Shown one piece after another: positions 16,323 to 24,249 of a stretch of 64,000 nt of DNA. Origin of the DNA: Fumia xinanensis (GTDB lineage Bacteria; Bacillota; Clostridia; Oscillospirales; Ruminococcaceae); the NCBI RefSeq assembly GCF_014384905.1, contig NZ_JACRSV010000003.1:260361-324360 (forward strand). The letters run 5' to 3'. The translations under genes were made by a program, and so were the position numbers. How positions within the stretch are numbered: the stretch's first letter is position 1; each line of letters begins with the position of its first letter. Under the pieces are notes generated by a model. The model was not told the origin of the DNA. It worked only from the letters and a program-made list of their open reading frames with translations, and did not search any database.

Positions 16323-16970
16323 TCAGTCTTTGAGCAAAATACGATTTTTTTTGTATTCAATCATGCCATCTTTCTGCATTTTAGAAAGCTCGTTGCACAT
16401 AGTACTGCGGTCAACATTCAAGTAATCTGCTAATTGCTGGCGGTTATATGGAATCAGAAAAGAATTGCTTCCGGCATGTTTTGCGCATTCTGAAAAATAA
16501 GACATCAATCGGCCTCGTATGGATTTGGAACTGGTGTGCAAAATCCTTTGTGAAAGTTGCAGACTTTTATGAGCACAGACAGTCAGTAGATTTCGTGCAA
16601 GGTTTGTATGAAAAGGGCAGGCGTTTGTGCAGGTAGTCAGAACACGTCCCACATTCATAAACAACACAGAGGTATCTTCCACGGCAGACACTGTAACCAG
16701 CATCGGCTGTCCCGGAATACAGGCATATACCTCAGCAAATACAGAGCCAGGAGCAACACTTCCTAAAATGCTGGTATTCCCCCAAATATCGTTACAAGAT
16801 ATCATTGCCATGCCTGACAGCACAATGCCGATATTCTCTATAATACTCCCTTCTGAAAGAATTACTTCTCCTTTTTTATAATTGCGTTTTACACTATTCA
16901 AACAGCTTAAAAGTGAGGAGATGTCATCTTCTTCTAACCCACGGAATAGCTGCATATCGGATAATTTCAT
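16323..16970 (-). CDS. Crp/Fnr family transcriptional regulator (HcpR-like)
   Basis: The 215-residue protein has a cyclic-nucleotide-type sensor domain (about 10-120) and a C-terminal Crp helix-turn-helix (YNRQQLADYLNVDRSTMCNELSKMQKDGMI, about 170-200). It is divergent from the ferredoxin-cupin-hcp operon that starts 91 bases away, the arrangement seen for HcpR-type regulators of nitrosative stress. Cysteines are present (C23, C59, C83, C114, C118, C131), but no clear FNR-type N-terminal iron-sulfur cluster motif. Whether it senses NO through haem, as known HcpR proteins do, cannot be decided here. It lies inside the mobile element. Confidence 0.85.
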   Translation of the reverse strand: MKLSDMQLFRGLEEDDISSLLSCLNSVKRNYKKGEVILSEGSIIENIGIVLSGMAMISCNDIWGNTSILGSVAPGSVFAEVYACIPGQPMLVTVSAVEDTSVLFMNVGRVLTTCTNACPFHTNLARNLLTVCAHKSLQLSQRILHTSSKSIRGRLMSYFSECAKHAGSNSFLIPYNRQQLADYLNVDRSTMCNELSKMQKDGMIEYKKNRILLKD

Positions 16971-16985
16971 ATTTTTCGCCCTTTC

Positions 16986-17027
16986 GTTGTTAAAACAACA
17001 GATTTCTATTTTTGATTATAATATACT
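16986..17027 (+). promoter_or_regulatory. Divergent promoter region with a palindromic Crp/Fnr-type operator
   Basis: The perfect palindrome GTTGTT-AA-AACAAC (16986-16999) is followed by overlapping -10 candidates TATAAT (17017-17022) and TATACT (17022-17027). With the second, the palindrome centre lies about 41.5 bases before the expected start, the class II activator position of Crp/Fnr proteins. Confidence 0.55.
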
Positions 17028-17061
17028 ATGCCCAGAAAGACAAGAGAAAGGATAGTATAAA

Positions 17062-17772
17062 ATGATTCGAAAAATTATCCAAATAGATGAAAAAAAATGT
17101 AACGGATGTGGTGCGTGTGCCGAAGCTTGTCACGAGGGTGCAATCGGCATGGTAAACGGCAAAGCAACACTTCTGCGAGATGATTATTGTGATGGTTTGG
17201 GAGATTGTCTGCCAACCTGCCCGACAGGTGCAATTTCCTTTGTGGAGAGAGAAGCTGCCGCCTATGATGAAAAAGCTGTGCAGGAAAATATGAGGAAAAA
17301 AGCGAAAAGCAATCATGCCGCTGTTCCCCATACAGGCTGCCCCGGCAGTCGAATGCAGCGTATTCAACATTCACAAGAAACAACTCCGTCTGCCCGGGTA
17401 CAGACAGAATCACAGTTGGGACAATGGCCATGCCAAATCAAACTGGTACCGACTAATGCACCATATTTTGACGGCGCAAAATTGTTAATTGCAGCGGATT
17501 GCAGTGCATACGCCTATGCCAGAATGCACGAGGATTTCATGCGTGGGAAAATTACGATTATCGGCTGCCCAAAGCTTGACAGCATAGACTACAGCGAAAA
17601 GCTGACGCAGATCATTCAAAACAACAATATTCAAAGTGTAACGGTTGTACGCATGGAAGTTCCCTGCTGCGGCGGACTAGAATTAGCTGCCAAAAAAGCG
17701 TTGCAGGCAAGCGGAAAATTCATTCCTTGGCAGATTGTTACGATTTCGTTGGATGGTAAAATTTTGGAATAA
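17062..17772 (+). CDS. 4Fe-4S binding protein (two-cluster ferredoxin domain plus C-terminal extension)
   Basis: Of 236 residues, the first 65 hold two 4Fe-4S motifs: CNGCGACAEAC and CDGLGDCLPTCPTG. The second has a wider first gap, as in related proteins. A linker with CPGSR follows, then a C-terminal domain (about 115-236) with further cysteines (CSAYAYA, CPKLDS, CCGG). This architecture is common next to hcp in Clostridia and is presumed to pass electrons to Hcp; that role is inference. It is the first gene of the cargo operon, and the next gene starts 13 bases after its stop. Confidence 0.88.
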   Translation: MIRKIIQIDEKKCNGCGACAEACHEGAIGMVNGKATLLRDDYCDGLGDCLPTCPTGAISFVEREAAAYDEKAVQENMRKKAKSNHAAVPHTGCPGSRMQRIQHSQETTPSARVQTESQLGQWPCQIKLVPTNAPYFDGAKLLIAADCSAYAYARMHEDFMRGKITIIGCPKLDSIDYSEKLTQIIQNNNIQSVTVVRMEVPCCGGLELAAKKALQASGKFIPWQIVTISLDGKILE

Positions 17773-17785
17773 AAGGAGAGATACT

Positions 17786-18118
17786 ATGAGTAAAAAAATG
17801 AAAAACATCGCTCAATCAGAAGTACTGACGCTGAGAGAACAAATTTCCTATCAGGAGGGGCAGATTGTCAGCAAAACTTTGACACAAAACCAGGCATTAA
17901 GTATTACCCTGTTCTCATTCGCAAAAGGTGAAGAGATCAGCACCCATGAATCGGGTGGGGACGCCTTCGTCACCTGCTTGGATGGTATCGGAAAAATCAC
18001 GATTGATGGCGTTGAATATCTGCTGCACGAAGGAGAATCTATTGTCATGCCAGCAGGCCATCCCCATGCGGTATATGGGAAGGAAGCGTTCAAAATGCTT
18101 TTAGTAGTTGTATTTTAA
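17786..18118 (+). CDS. Cupin domain-containing protein
   Basis: The 110-residue single-domain cupin has metal-binding motif 1 around SFAKGEEISTHESGGDAF and motif 2 around PAGHPHAV. The start is set by AAGGAGAG 6 bases upstream; the longer frame into the previous gene is not needed. Small cupins of this type often accompany hcp in anaerobes, but their reaction is unknown. Spacing to the next gene is 33 bases. Confidence 0.88.
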   Translation: MSKKMKNIAQSEVLTLREQISYQEGQIVSKTLTQNQALSITLFSFAKGEEISTHESGGDAFVTCLDGIGKITIDGVEYLLHEGESIVMPAGHPHAVYGKEAFKMLLVVVF

Positions 18119-18151
18119 TCAAACGCAAAATTGACAAAAGAAGGTGATTTT

Positions 18152-18334
18152 ATGAAAGCAACAAAAGTAGATAAGGATCTCTGCATTGGCTGTGGGCTTT
18201 GCTGTGGGATCTGCGGCGAAGTTTTCCGTATGAACGAGCAGGGAAAGGCGGAAGCGTATCAACGAGCAAACGCTGAAAATCAAGGTGCTGTACAGGAGGC
18301 CGCCGACTCGTGTCCTGTGTCTGCAATCGCCTAG
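18152..18334 (+). CDS. Single-cluster ferredoxin
   Basis: A 60-residue protein with the motif CIGCGLCCGIC near the N terminus and a distal CP (SCPVSAIA), giving one 4Fe-4S cluster. The length is typical of monocluster ferredoxins. ATG at 18152 has AAGGTGA 5 bases upstream. It lies 88 bases before hcp and is a plausible electron donor to it. Confidence 0.9.
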   Translation: MKATKVDKDLCIGCGLCCGICGEVFRMNEQGKAEAYQRANAENQGAVQEAADSCPVSAIA

Positions 18335-18422
18335 GAAGATTAATTCAAACGTGTCTATATGCTTTTTTGATCAAAAAGAAACCACATTATTTCAAATTTT
18401 AATAGTTTTTAGGAGGTATATT

Positions 18423-20063
18423 ATGGAACAAAAAATGTTTTGCTATCAGTGTCAGGAAACCGCCGGGTGCAAGGGCTGCACCATGTCCGGCATATGCGGA
18501 AAGAAACCTGATGTAGCGGCCATGCAGGATCTGTTGGTCTATGTTACAAAAGGAATTTCGGCTATTACGACTGCATTGCGTCAGGAAGGTAAACAGGTCT
18601 CTGCAAAAATCAATCACTTGATTACTCTGAATCTGTTCACTACCATTACCAACGCAAATTTTGATAAAGAGAGCATTGAATCAAGAATCCGTGCTACACT
18701 GACCGAAAAGGAAGTTCTGCTAAAGCAAGTTACCAATCTGACTGTTCTGCCTGAAGCCGCAAAATGGAACGGAGCTGAAAACTGGGAAGAAAAAGCCAGA
18801 ACTGTCGGTGTTCTTTCTACCGAAAACGAGGATATTCGCTCTCTGCGCGAGTTAATCACCTACGGTTTGAAGGGACTTTCCGCTTACTCGAAGCACGCAA
18901 ATGTGTTGTTGGAGGACAACGATGAAGTTGACGCATTTCTTCAGAAAGCACTGGCTGCCACGCTGAATGATAACCTTAGTGTAGAAGATCTGATTGCTCT
19001 AACAATGGAAACAGGAAAATACGGAGTATCCGGTATGGCAATGCTGGATAAGGCTAACACAGACAGCTATGGAACCCCCGAAATTACAAAGGTAAATATC
19101 GGTGTCAGAAAGAACCCCGGCATTCTGGTATCTGGCCACGACCTGCGCGATTTGGAAATGCTGTTAGAGCAGACACAGGGAACTGGAGTGGATGTGTATA
19201 CACATTCCGAGATGTTGCCGGCTCATTATTATCCCGCTTTCAAAAAATATCCTAACTTTGTTGGTAATTATGGGAATGCTTGGTGGAAACAAAAAGAAGA
19301 ATTTGAATCCTTTAACGGGCCTATTCTAATAACAACCAACTGCATTGTTCCTCCTAAGGATAGTTACAAAAACAGACTTTACACTACCGGTGCTGCGGGA
19401 TATCCGGGATGTACACATATTCCGGGAGAAATTGGCGAACAAAAAAATTTTTCTGCGATTATTGAGCATGCAAAAAAATGTGTCGCTCCGAGTGAAATCG
19501 AAACCGGTGAAATCATCGGCGGATTTGCCCATGCGCAGGTTCTGGCTTTGGCAGATAAAGTTGTAGAAGCTGTAAAAAGCGGTGCAATCAAAAAGTTTGT
19601 AGTTATGGCGGGCTGTGATGGTCGAGCAAAGAGCCGCGACTACTATACAGAATTTGCTAAGGCTCTACCAAAGGATGCTGTCATCCTTACTGCCGGTTGT
19701 GCAAAATATAAATATAACAAGTTGTCTTTAGGCGATATCAATGGCATCCCACGTATTCTGGATGCAGGTCAATGCAATGATTCCTATTCCCTTGCTGTTA
19801 TCGCTTTGAAACTCAAAGAGGTCTTTGGACTTGACGATATTAACGATCTGCCAATTATCTATAATATCGCATGGTACGAGCAAAAAGCTGTTATCGTTCT
19901 TCTGGCTCTTTTATATCTTGGCGTGAAGAATATCCACCTTGGTCCTACACTTCCAGCATTTCTCAGCCCGAATGTTGCAAAGGTCTTGGTCGAGAACTTC
20001 GGCATTACAGGAATTGGCACCGTGGAAGATGATATGGAGAAGTTTTTCAGTATTAACGCATAA
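18423..20063 (+). CDS. hcp: Hydroxylamine reductase / hybrid cluster protein
   Basis: The 546-residue protein has the N-terminal cysteine set CYQCQETAGCKGC of anaerobe-type Hcp. Downstream are the hybrid-cluster ligand segments, among them SGHDLRDLE, HSEMLPAHYYP, NCIVPP, GYPGCTHI, VMAGCDGR and TAGCAKYKYN. Hcp acts as a nitric-oxide or hydroxylamine reductase in nitrosative-stress defence. The start at 18423 has TAGGAGG 7 bases before it. It is the last gene of the cargo operon. Its presence in a mobile element, with regulator and ferredoxins, is unusual. Confidence 0.96.
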   Translation: MEQKMFCYQCQETAGCKGCTMSGICGKKPDVAAMQDLLVYVTKGISAITTALRQEGKQVSAKINHLITLNLFTTITNANFDKESIESRIRATLTEKEVLLKQVTNLTVLPEAAKWNGAENWEEKARTVGVLSTENEDIRSLRELITYGLKGLSAYSKHANVLLEDNDEVDAFLQKALAATLNDNLSVEDLIALTMETGKYGVSGMAMLDKANTDSYGTPEITKVNIGVRKNPGILVSGHDLRDLEMLLEQTQGTGVDVYTHSEMLPAHYYPAFKKYPNFVGNYGNAWWKQKEEFESFNGPILITTNCIVPPKDSYKNRLYTTGAAGYPGCTHIPGEIGEQKNFSAIIEHAKKCVAPSEIETGEIIGGFAHAQVLALADKVVEAVKSGAIKKFVVMAGCDGRAKSRDYYTEFAKALPKDAVILTAGCAKYKYNKLSLGDINGIPRILDAGQCNDSYSLAVIALKLKEVFGLDDINDLPIIYNIAWYEQKAVIVLLALLYLGVKNIHLGPTLPAFLSPNVAKVLVENFGITGIGTVEDDMEKFFSINA

Positions 20064-20102
20064 ATAATACTCCGTCAAAAAATAGATCCAACAGGCATAA
20101 AG

Positions 20103-20141
20103 AAACCTCGGAAACCCTTGTAAAATGGGCATCCGAGGTTT
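20103..20141 (+). terminator. Terminator after hcp
   Basis: AAACCTCGGA (20103-20112) pairs with TCCGAGGTTT (20132-20141), followed by a T-rich but interrupted tail. It lies 40 bases after the hcp stop. Confidence 0.65.
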
Positions 20142-20163
20142 TCTGTCTGTTATTCAAACTCAA

Positions 20164-20295
20164 TTAAACAAATTGCAATTTATTAAATGAATACATTTTA
20201 TCTTTAAACACGGGATAATAATTTGCACGATTGTTAAACACATAAATTTCGCCAATTCGTGATAAATCTTCTCTTTTTGCTTTCCTAATATTCAT
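20164..20295 (-). pseudogene. Truncated GNAT-family N-acetyltransferase fragment
   Basis: A 43-codon frame starts IRKAKREDLSRIGEIYVFNN, which resembles the N-terminal strand and helix of GNAT acetyltransferases (full length about 140-160). It ends with a stop after NKLQFV. A GAGG site 7 bases upstream shows it was once a real start. The acetyl-CoA-binding part is absent, so this is a remnant, probably left by rearrangement of element cargo. Confidence 0.55.
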
Positions 20296-20349
20296 ACTGT
20301 AACCTCACTACTTTAATCTCACTACAAATTCTAATTTGTCAATTATCTA

Positions 20350-20586
20350 TTAATCTACCTTCTCAATTTTGAACACATTTATTGTATCTACATCCGGGCA
20401 ACAGAAGACATTGCTCTTTAACTCGCCACCATAGCGTAAGATATCAATCATAGGAAAAAGAACGTGAGCAGCCATTGGACACAACTTCCCTCTTTCTGTG
20501 TCAAAATCAAAAGTATCTCCAACCTTGTGTCCTCTGTGGCAAGGACAAGTACCTTTTTGTTCTACCAAAGTTATTTTAATCTTCAT
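20350..20586 (-). CDS. TIGR04076 family small cysteine-rich protein
   Basis: The 78-residue protein shows CPCHRGHKVGDTFDF, CPMAAHVLFP and FCCPDVD, the pattern of TIGR04076 proteins of unknown function common in anaerobes. Its start overlaps the kinase stop (ATGA at 20583-20586), so the two are coupled. The paired cysteines suggest metal binding. Confidence 0.8.
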   Translation of the reverse strand: MKIKITLVEQKGTCPCHRGHKVGDTFDFDTERGKLCPMAAHVLFPMIDILRYGGELKSNVFCCPDVDTINVFKIEKVD

Positions 20587-21401
20587 AATTTCCCCTCGCT
20601 TATGTAACGCTCGATATCAACACCGAAAAATTTTTCTTTCTTATCGAGGTTATCTATAATAATGATTCTTACCGTTTCCATTGCGTGTTTGGTGGCATCA
20701 TACAACGACTCACCGTTCAGCACGTCGCTGACAAGAACTGCGGAAAAGATATCTCCTGTTCCAGGGAAACGAACGTCTATCAGTTCAAATCCAATTTTGA
20801 AGTTCTCATCCTTTGTGTGGTCATATCCAATAACGCAGTTTTCACCATTCACAGAAGTGCTTGTAATGACAACCGATTTACCGCCAAGCTGACGCACTCT
20901 CTCAATCAATTTATCTGCTTCATCCTGACTTAAAGTATCTCTGCTGTAAAAACGATTTGTCAAGAAACACGCTTCAGTGAAGTTAGGAATCAGAATATCG
21001 GCGTGTGAACTAAGTTTTCTCATAATCGCCACGTTATTATCAGTCATACCATTGTATAGTTTTCCTTCATCACCCATAATTGGATCTACAACAACCAACA
21101 AATTGTCTGTGTCTTGATTGTTGATTAGTCGCTCAACAATGTTAATTTGTTTAGGACTAACCATAAAACCCGTGGAAATACAATCAAATCTAAAGCCAAG
21201 ATCGTGCCAAATATCAACGGTCTTTTCCATATAATCGGTGGTATCTAGAATATCGAACTTTCCGAAATCAAGAGTATTAGACACCAACGCAGTTGGCAAT
21301 GAAGCGACATCGATCCCTTTTGCAGAGAGGATCGGTATCATTGCAGATAAAGCAATTTTTCCCACACCGGGCATATCATTTACACAACATATTTTTTTCA
21401 T
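20583..21401 (-). CDS. PfkB/ribokinase-fold kinase, pyridoxamine-kinase-like
   Basis: The 272-residue protein resembles the pyridoxal/pyridoxamine kinase branch. It shows VVVDPIMGDEGKLYNG (substrate and ATP region), IPNFTEACFLT, and the C-terminal anion-hole motif FPGTGDIFSA with catalytic Asp. It would phosphorylate B6 vitamers, though a related small substrate is possible. It is coupled with the TIGR04076 gene. Located in the mobile element, it is an accessory copy rather than a housekeeping one. Confidence 0.82.
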   Translation of the reverse strand: MKKICCVNDMPGVGKIALSAMIPILSAKGIDVASLPTALVSNTLDFGKFDILDTTDYMEKTVDIWHDLGFRFDCISTGFMVSPKQINIVERLINNQDTDNLLVVVDPIMGDEGKLYNGMTDNNVAIMRKLSSHADILIPNFTEACFLTNRFYSRDTLSQDEADKLIERVRQLGGKSVVITSTSVNGENCVIGYDHTKDENFKIGFELIDVRFPGTGDIFSAVLVSDVLNGESLYDATKHAMETVRIIIIDNLDKKEKFFGVDIERYISEGKL

Positions 21402-21523
21402 AACAATTCTCCTTTTTATTAAGTCAACACCATTTTATTATAGTTAATATTCTAAATATCATCGACAAATTCCAATTTATCTCTTTATCATAATTATACA
21501 TCAGCCACCCACATTGTAAAGCC

Positions 21524-21552
21524 AAAAGCAAGCCGTTTTTAGACTTGCTTTC
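21524..21552 (-). terminator. Terminator after tnpV
   Basis: On the minus strand AAAGCAAG pairs with CTTGCTTT around an 11-base loop, followed by a short T-poor tail. It lies just after the tnpV stop. The rest of 21402-21523 is AT-rich with no gene. Confidence 0.5.
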
Positions 21553-21568
21553 CACCATACACCTTTTC

Positions 21569-21943
21569 TTATTGATAAATCACCTCATTATCCACAATCT
21601 CCCTCGCACACGCTTGTATATTGTTCATTCTCCCTACCCATTCCATCTGATTTTCTGCCTTTAACTGTTCCGTGATCCCCTGTGCCTGTTTCATCTGCTC
21701 TACAATCCTTTCAAAGCGTTCCTGTGCCTGTTCTTCTATATCAGCCAAATAATCATTCAACCTTCCACTTGTAAGCAGATTCAGATATACACCCCTGCGA
21801 TATTCTTTCAGATAGCGTAAATGCCTTTGTCCCCATACGCCGATAAATCTCTGTTCTTCCTCCGGCAAGGTAAGACAGGGGATAAGATAATCCCCATGTC
21901 TGATATAAGTGCCGCCCATTTCTTCAAAAATTGTTTTCTTCAT
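21569..21943 (-). CDS. tnpV: TnpV-like transposon-encoded protein
   Basis: The 124-residue protein (KKTIFEEMGGTYIRHGDYLIPCL, then helical and charged) matches the TnpV family carried by Tn4451-type and related clostridial elements; its function is unknown. The in-frame GTG upstream overlaps the AAGGTGG ribosome binding site, so ATG at 21941-21943 (8 bases downstream) is chosen. It follows the relaxase gene by 17 bases and is probably co-transcribed. Confidence 0.82.
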   Translation of the reverse strand: MKKTIFEEMGGTYIRHGDYLIPCLTLPEEEQRFIGVWGQRHLRYLKEYRRGVYLNLLTSGRLNDYLADIEEQAQERFERIVEQMKQAQGITEQLKAENQMEWVGRMNNIQACAREIVDNEVIYQ

Positions 21944-21960
21944 AATCATTTCCACCTTTC

Positions 21961-23391
21961 TTATCGTTCTCTATCCATAGATTTTCTCTTGACTAACCGT
22001 TTCGGCTGCTGTCTGCCTTCCTGCTGATAGCGGTGCAGCTTTTCCAGTACACTCGCTTTTTTCGGCTGTTCTAACGGTTTCTCTTTTTTCTGTTCCGTCT
22101 GCTTTTTCCATATCCTTAGTTCTTCGTTGTATTCTATAATCAATTCTTCTGCCTTGTTATAAACCTTCTGAAAGGCTTGTACATTGGGATAGCCTTCCCG
22201 TTTTACGATCTGTTCCATACTCTTGTGCAGACGCTTTTCCAAATCCTCTAACAATTCAATTTTCCCTTCCAGAGATTTTCGTTCTTTGCCTTTAAAGAAC
22301 CCTCGCAACTCTGACAGTTGCTTTTTCAAAGAAGAAATATCCTGCTGTGTGCGTTTTATCTCCCTTGACTGTCCCTGCAAGTCATGCATGACCTTCTGCA
22401 TATCTTTCCACTCTTGCAAATCAATCTTTGGTACAGGTTTCGGCGGCAGCTTAAATTTGAAAATCACTTCCTGCAAAAAGTCTTTTGCCCCTCGGATAAT
22501 CTGACGGAACATATCCGGCAGCCAACCGTGTGTCCTGATAGATTGCAGCGTTTTGTCTGTGATTTTTTCCTGCTTAATCTTCAAAATATCTTCTTCAGGA
22601 ACACCCTCGACTAATGCCACATCAACTGTCCGATTCCATTCCTGCCTTGCCGCATTGTCTGCCTTTATCTCCTCTGCCTTCGGATTGTTCTTTCCGATTT
22701 TCTTCGTTGCCAGATAAACGCCACCCTGTTGGAATACCGATAATTTTTCTGATTCTTCTTTTACATAACAGTTAATTGTATCTGTAAATAGTTCTTTCAC
22801 TTCTTTGGTAAAGGCTTTGTTCTTAAACCATTCATCCTTTTTCGAGAAAATATGACTTTCATATACTTTCCCTTTCGAGATAATACTGCATCCGGCTCTG
22901 ATATTTCCCTGCTCGTCTAAAATCTCTTTTTTCGTGCGTCTATGCTTTCCCTGCTCATCATAAAACATATTTCGGGTGGCAATCTTCACTTCGGGCTGTT
23001 CCAACATTTTCCGTTCACTGAACACCAGATGAATATGATAATTCGTCTTTGTCTTGTTGTGATGAAGAGCTGCGCTGCATTCCACACCATATCTTTTATG
23101 AAAAGTTTCCGTAAAAAACCTTACCATATCATCTGCCCTGTACTGAACAAAACTTTCGGGAAGTGCAATGATAAATTCACGCCCCTCGATACATTTCCCT
23201 GCTGAACCACTCGCCTTAAAGTCTAACTGATTTTCTCTTGCAAGACGTTTCCAAAACTCCGGTGTTGCCCCTTTTGTCTGATAGGTCGCATAGAGATATT
23301 CCTGTCGTTTCGGATTGGAGATATAATCAATCCTTCCTGCCACGTCGGACAGCTTACTTTGTCTGATAAATGAATGTCTGCCTATAAGCAT
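21961..23391 (-). CDS. MobA/MobL-type relaxase
   Basis: The 476-residue protein begins RQSKLSDVAGRIDYISNPKRQ and contains the metal-binding HxH motif in NYHIHLVFSER (about residue 120), as in relaxases that nick DNA at oriT. The C-terminal third is rich in charged helices (coiled coil about 320-440), fitting a relaxosome scaffold. An inverted-repeat-rich segment with oriT features lies directly upstream. With MobC (25378-25713) it should make the element mobilizable by a helper. Confidence 0.85.
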   Translation of the reverse strand: MLIGRHSFIRQSKLSDVAGRIDYISNPKRQEYLYATYQTKGATPEFWKRLARENQLDFKASGSAGKCIEGREFIIALPESFVQYRADDMVRFFTETFHKRYGVECSAALHHNKTKTNYHIHLVFSERKMLEQPEVKIATRNMFYDEQGKHRRTKKEILDEQGNIRAGCSIISKGKVYESHIFSKKDEWFKNKAFTKEVKELFTDTINCYVKEESEKLSVFQQGGVYLATKKIGKNNPKAEEIKADNAARQEWNRTVDVALVEGVPEEDILKIKQEKITDKTLQSIRTHGWLPDMFRQIIRGAKDFLQEVIFKFKLPPKPVPKIDLQEWKDMQKVMHDLQGQSREIKRTQQDISSLKKQLSELRGFFKGKERKSLEGKIELLEDLEKRLHKSMEQIVKREGYPNVQAFQKVYNKAEELIIEYNEELRIWKKQTEQKKEKPLEQPKKASVLEKLHRYQQEGRQQPKRLVKRKSMDRER

Positions 23392-23426
23392 CCTCCTTCC
23401 TCGGCTCTCGCCGGCTTTGCTGTGAG

Positions 23427-23536
23427 TAGGTGCATAGGCACCTGTTTACGAACTTATCCGCCTGTCGGCGGCTTGCCCCCTGCAAGGGCGAAATACGCAG
23501 AGCATAAACGAAGTTTGTGCGATGGGTGTATTTCGC
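23427..23536 (-). other. Probable origin of transfer (oriT)
   Basis: Directly upstream of the relaxase are four inverted repeats: AGGTGC-ATAG-GCACCT (23427-23442), CCGCC/GGCGG (23457-23470), CTTGC/GCAAG (23471-23485), and a long one, GCGAAATAC (23487-23495) with GTATTTCGC (23528-23536). The last encloses a second hairpin, GCATAAAC-GAA-GTTTGTGC. Dense hairpins before a mob gene are typical for oriT. The nick site is not identified. Confidence 0.5.
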
Positions 23537-23577
23537 TCTCAAACGCCGAGGGCTTGTTTTTGTTTAACACAATCCGA

Positions 23578-23838
23578 TTACTTCTCGGACTCACATTTAG
23601 ATTTATGGGCGTATCCGCCCTTTTTATCTGCCCGTATCCGGGCTGTTTTTTCTATGACTGACAGCAGATGATCTACGGTACTTTCTTCCCATCCGGCAAG
23701 CCATATCAGAGTTTTTTCCTCCGCTTTTGTCAGCTCCACGTCTGCCAGTACCTTGTTCATTTTTTGTATCTGCCTGCCCTCCATCTCATAAAAGAAATCA
23801 TTCATGTTTCTGCTTTCTCTTTCCGGCTGCTTTAACAT
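23578..23838 (-). CDS. Small element-encoded protein of unknown function
   Basis: An 86-residue, charged, mostly helical protein (NDFFYEMEGRQIQKMNKVLAD, then LTKAEEKTLIWLAGWEESTV). The start is chosen at 23836-23838, where GGGAG lies 8 bases upstream; the frame is open further but without a ribosome binding site. The central TKAEEKTLIWLAGW segment may be a helix-turn-helix. It lies between the RepA-type ATPase and the relaxase in the mobilization cluster. Confidence 0.6.
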   Translation of the reverse strand: MLKQPERESRNMNDFFYEMEGRQIQKMNKVLADVELTKAEEKTLIWLAGWEESTVDHLLSVIEKTARIRADKKGGYAHKSKCESEK

Positions 23839-23914
23839 CTGCAACACTCCCTTCCTGCCTTGTCTGTTATTTACAGGGGTGTGGCACACCCCTGTCCTTA
23901 TCATCAAGGAAGAA

Positions 23915-24148
23915 TTACCAGCGGAAACTCTCCGACACTCCTCGCCTGTCCAGATATTCTTTTCTTGCCTGTTCTCGTTCTTCCTCTGTCGGTGCAGTTT
24001 TTGATTTTCCAAAAAGATCACGCATGACCATCTTGTCCAACTTTTTCTCCAACTCCTTCTTAATTTCTTTTTCGCAACTCTCATCTTCCATCAAGTGGAA
24101 GCGGAGCAACTGCATAAATAATTCCTGTGATATTTGCACATTTCTCAT
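23915..24148 (-). CDS. Small conserved mobile-element protein of unknown function
   Basis: A 77-residue hydrophilic protein with a strongly helical, lysine/glutamate-rich centre (KEIKKELEKKLDKMVMRDLFG) and an acidic/basic C terminus. Short proteins like this occur between replication and mobilization genes in many clostridial integrative elements. No function can be assigned. Confidence 0.65.
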   Translation of the reverse strand: MRNVQISQELFMQLLRFHLMEDESCEKEIKKELEKKLDKMVMRDLFGKSKTAPTEEEREQARKEYLDRRGVSESFRW

Positions 24149-24165
24149 CGTATCCCATCCTCTCC

Positions 24166-24249
24166 GTGACGGTATGTGACAGTTGTGACGGTTATTTCGA
24201 TACCGCCCCCGCTGTCAAAAATACCGTCACAACCGTCACCAACTGTCAC
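24166..24249. repeat. Mirrored iteron-like array (3 + 3 copies of GTGACrGT)
   Basis: Three direct copies of GTGAC[G/A]GT (24166-24173, 24176-24183, 24185-24192) face three inverted copies (24223-24230, 24232-24239, 24242-24249). The spacings are 10 and 9, then 9 and 10, so the block is an almost perfect large palindrome. It spans the gap after the RepA-like gene and overlaps its stop codon. It looks like an origin for the neighbouring RepA-type ATPase. Confidence 0.7.

Noticed and set aside
23354..23542. Minus-strand frame of 62 codons upstream of the relaxase
   Set aside because: It covers the inverted-repeat block interpreted as oriT; no family resemblance and no convincing ribosome binding site.
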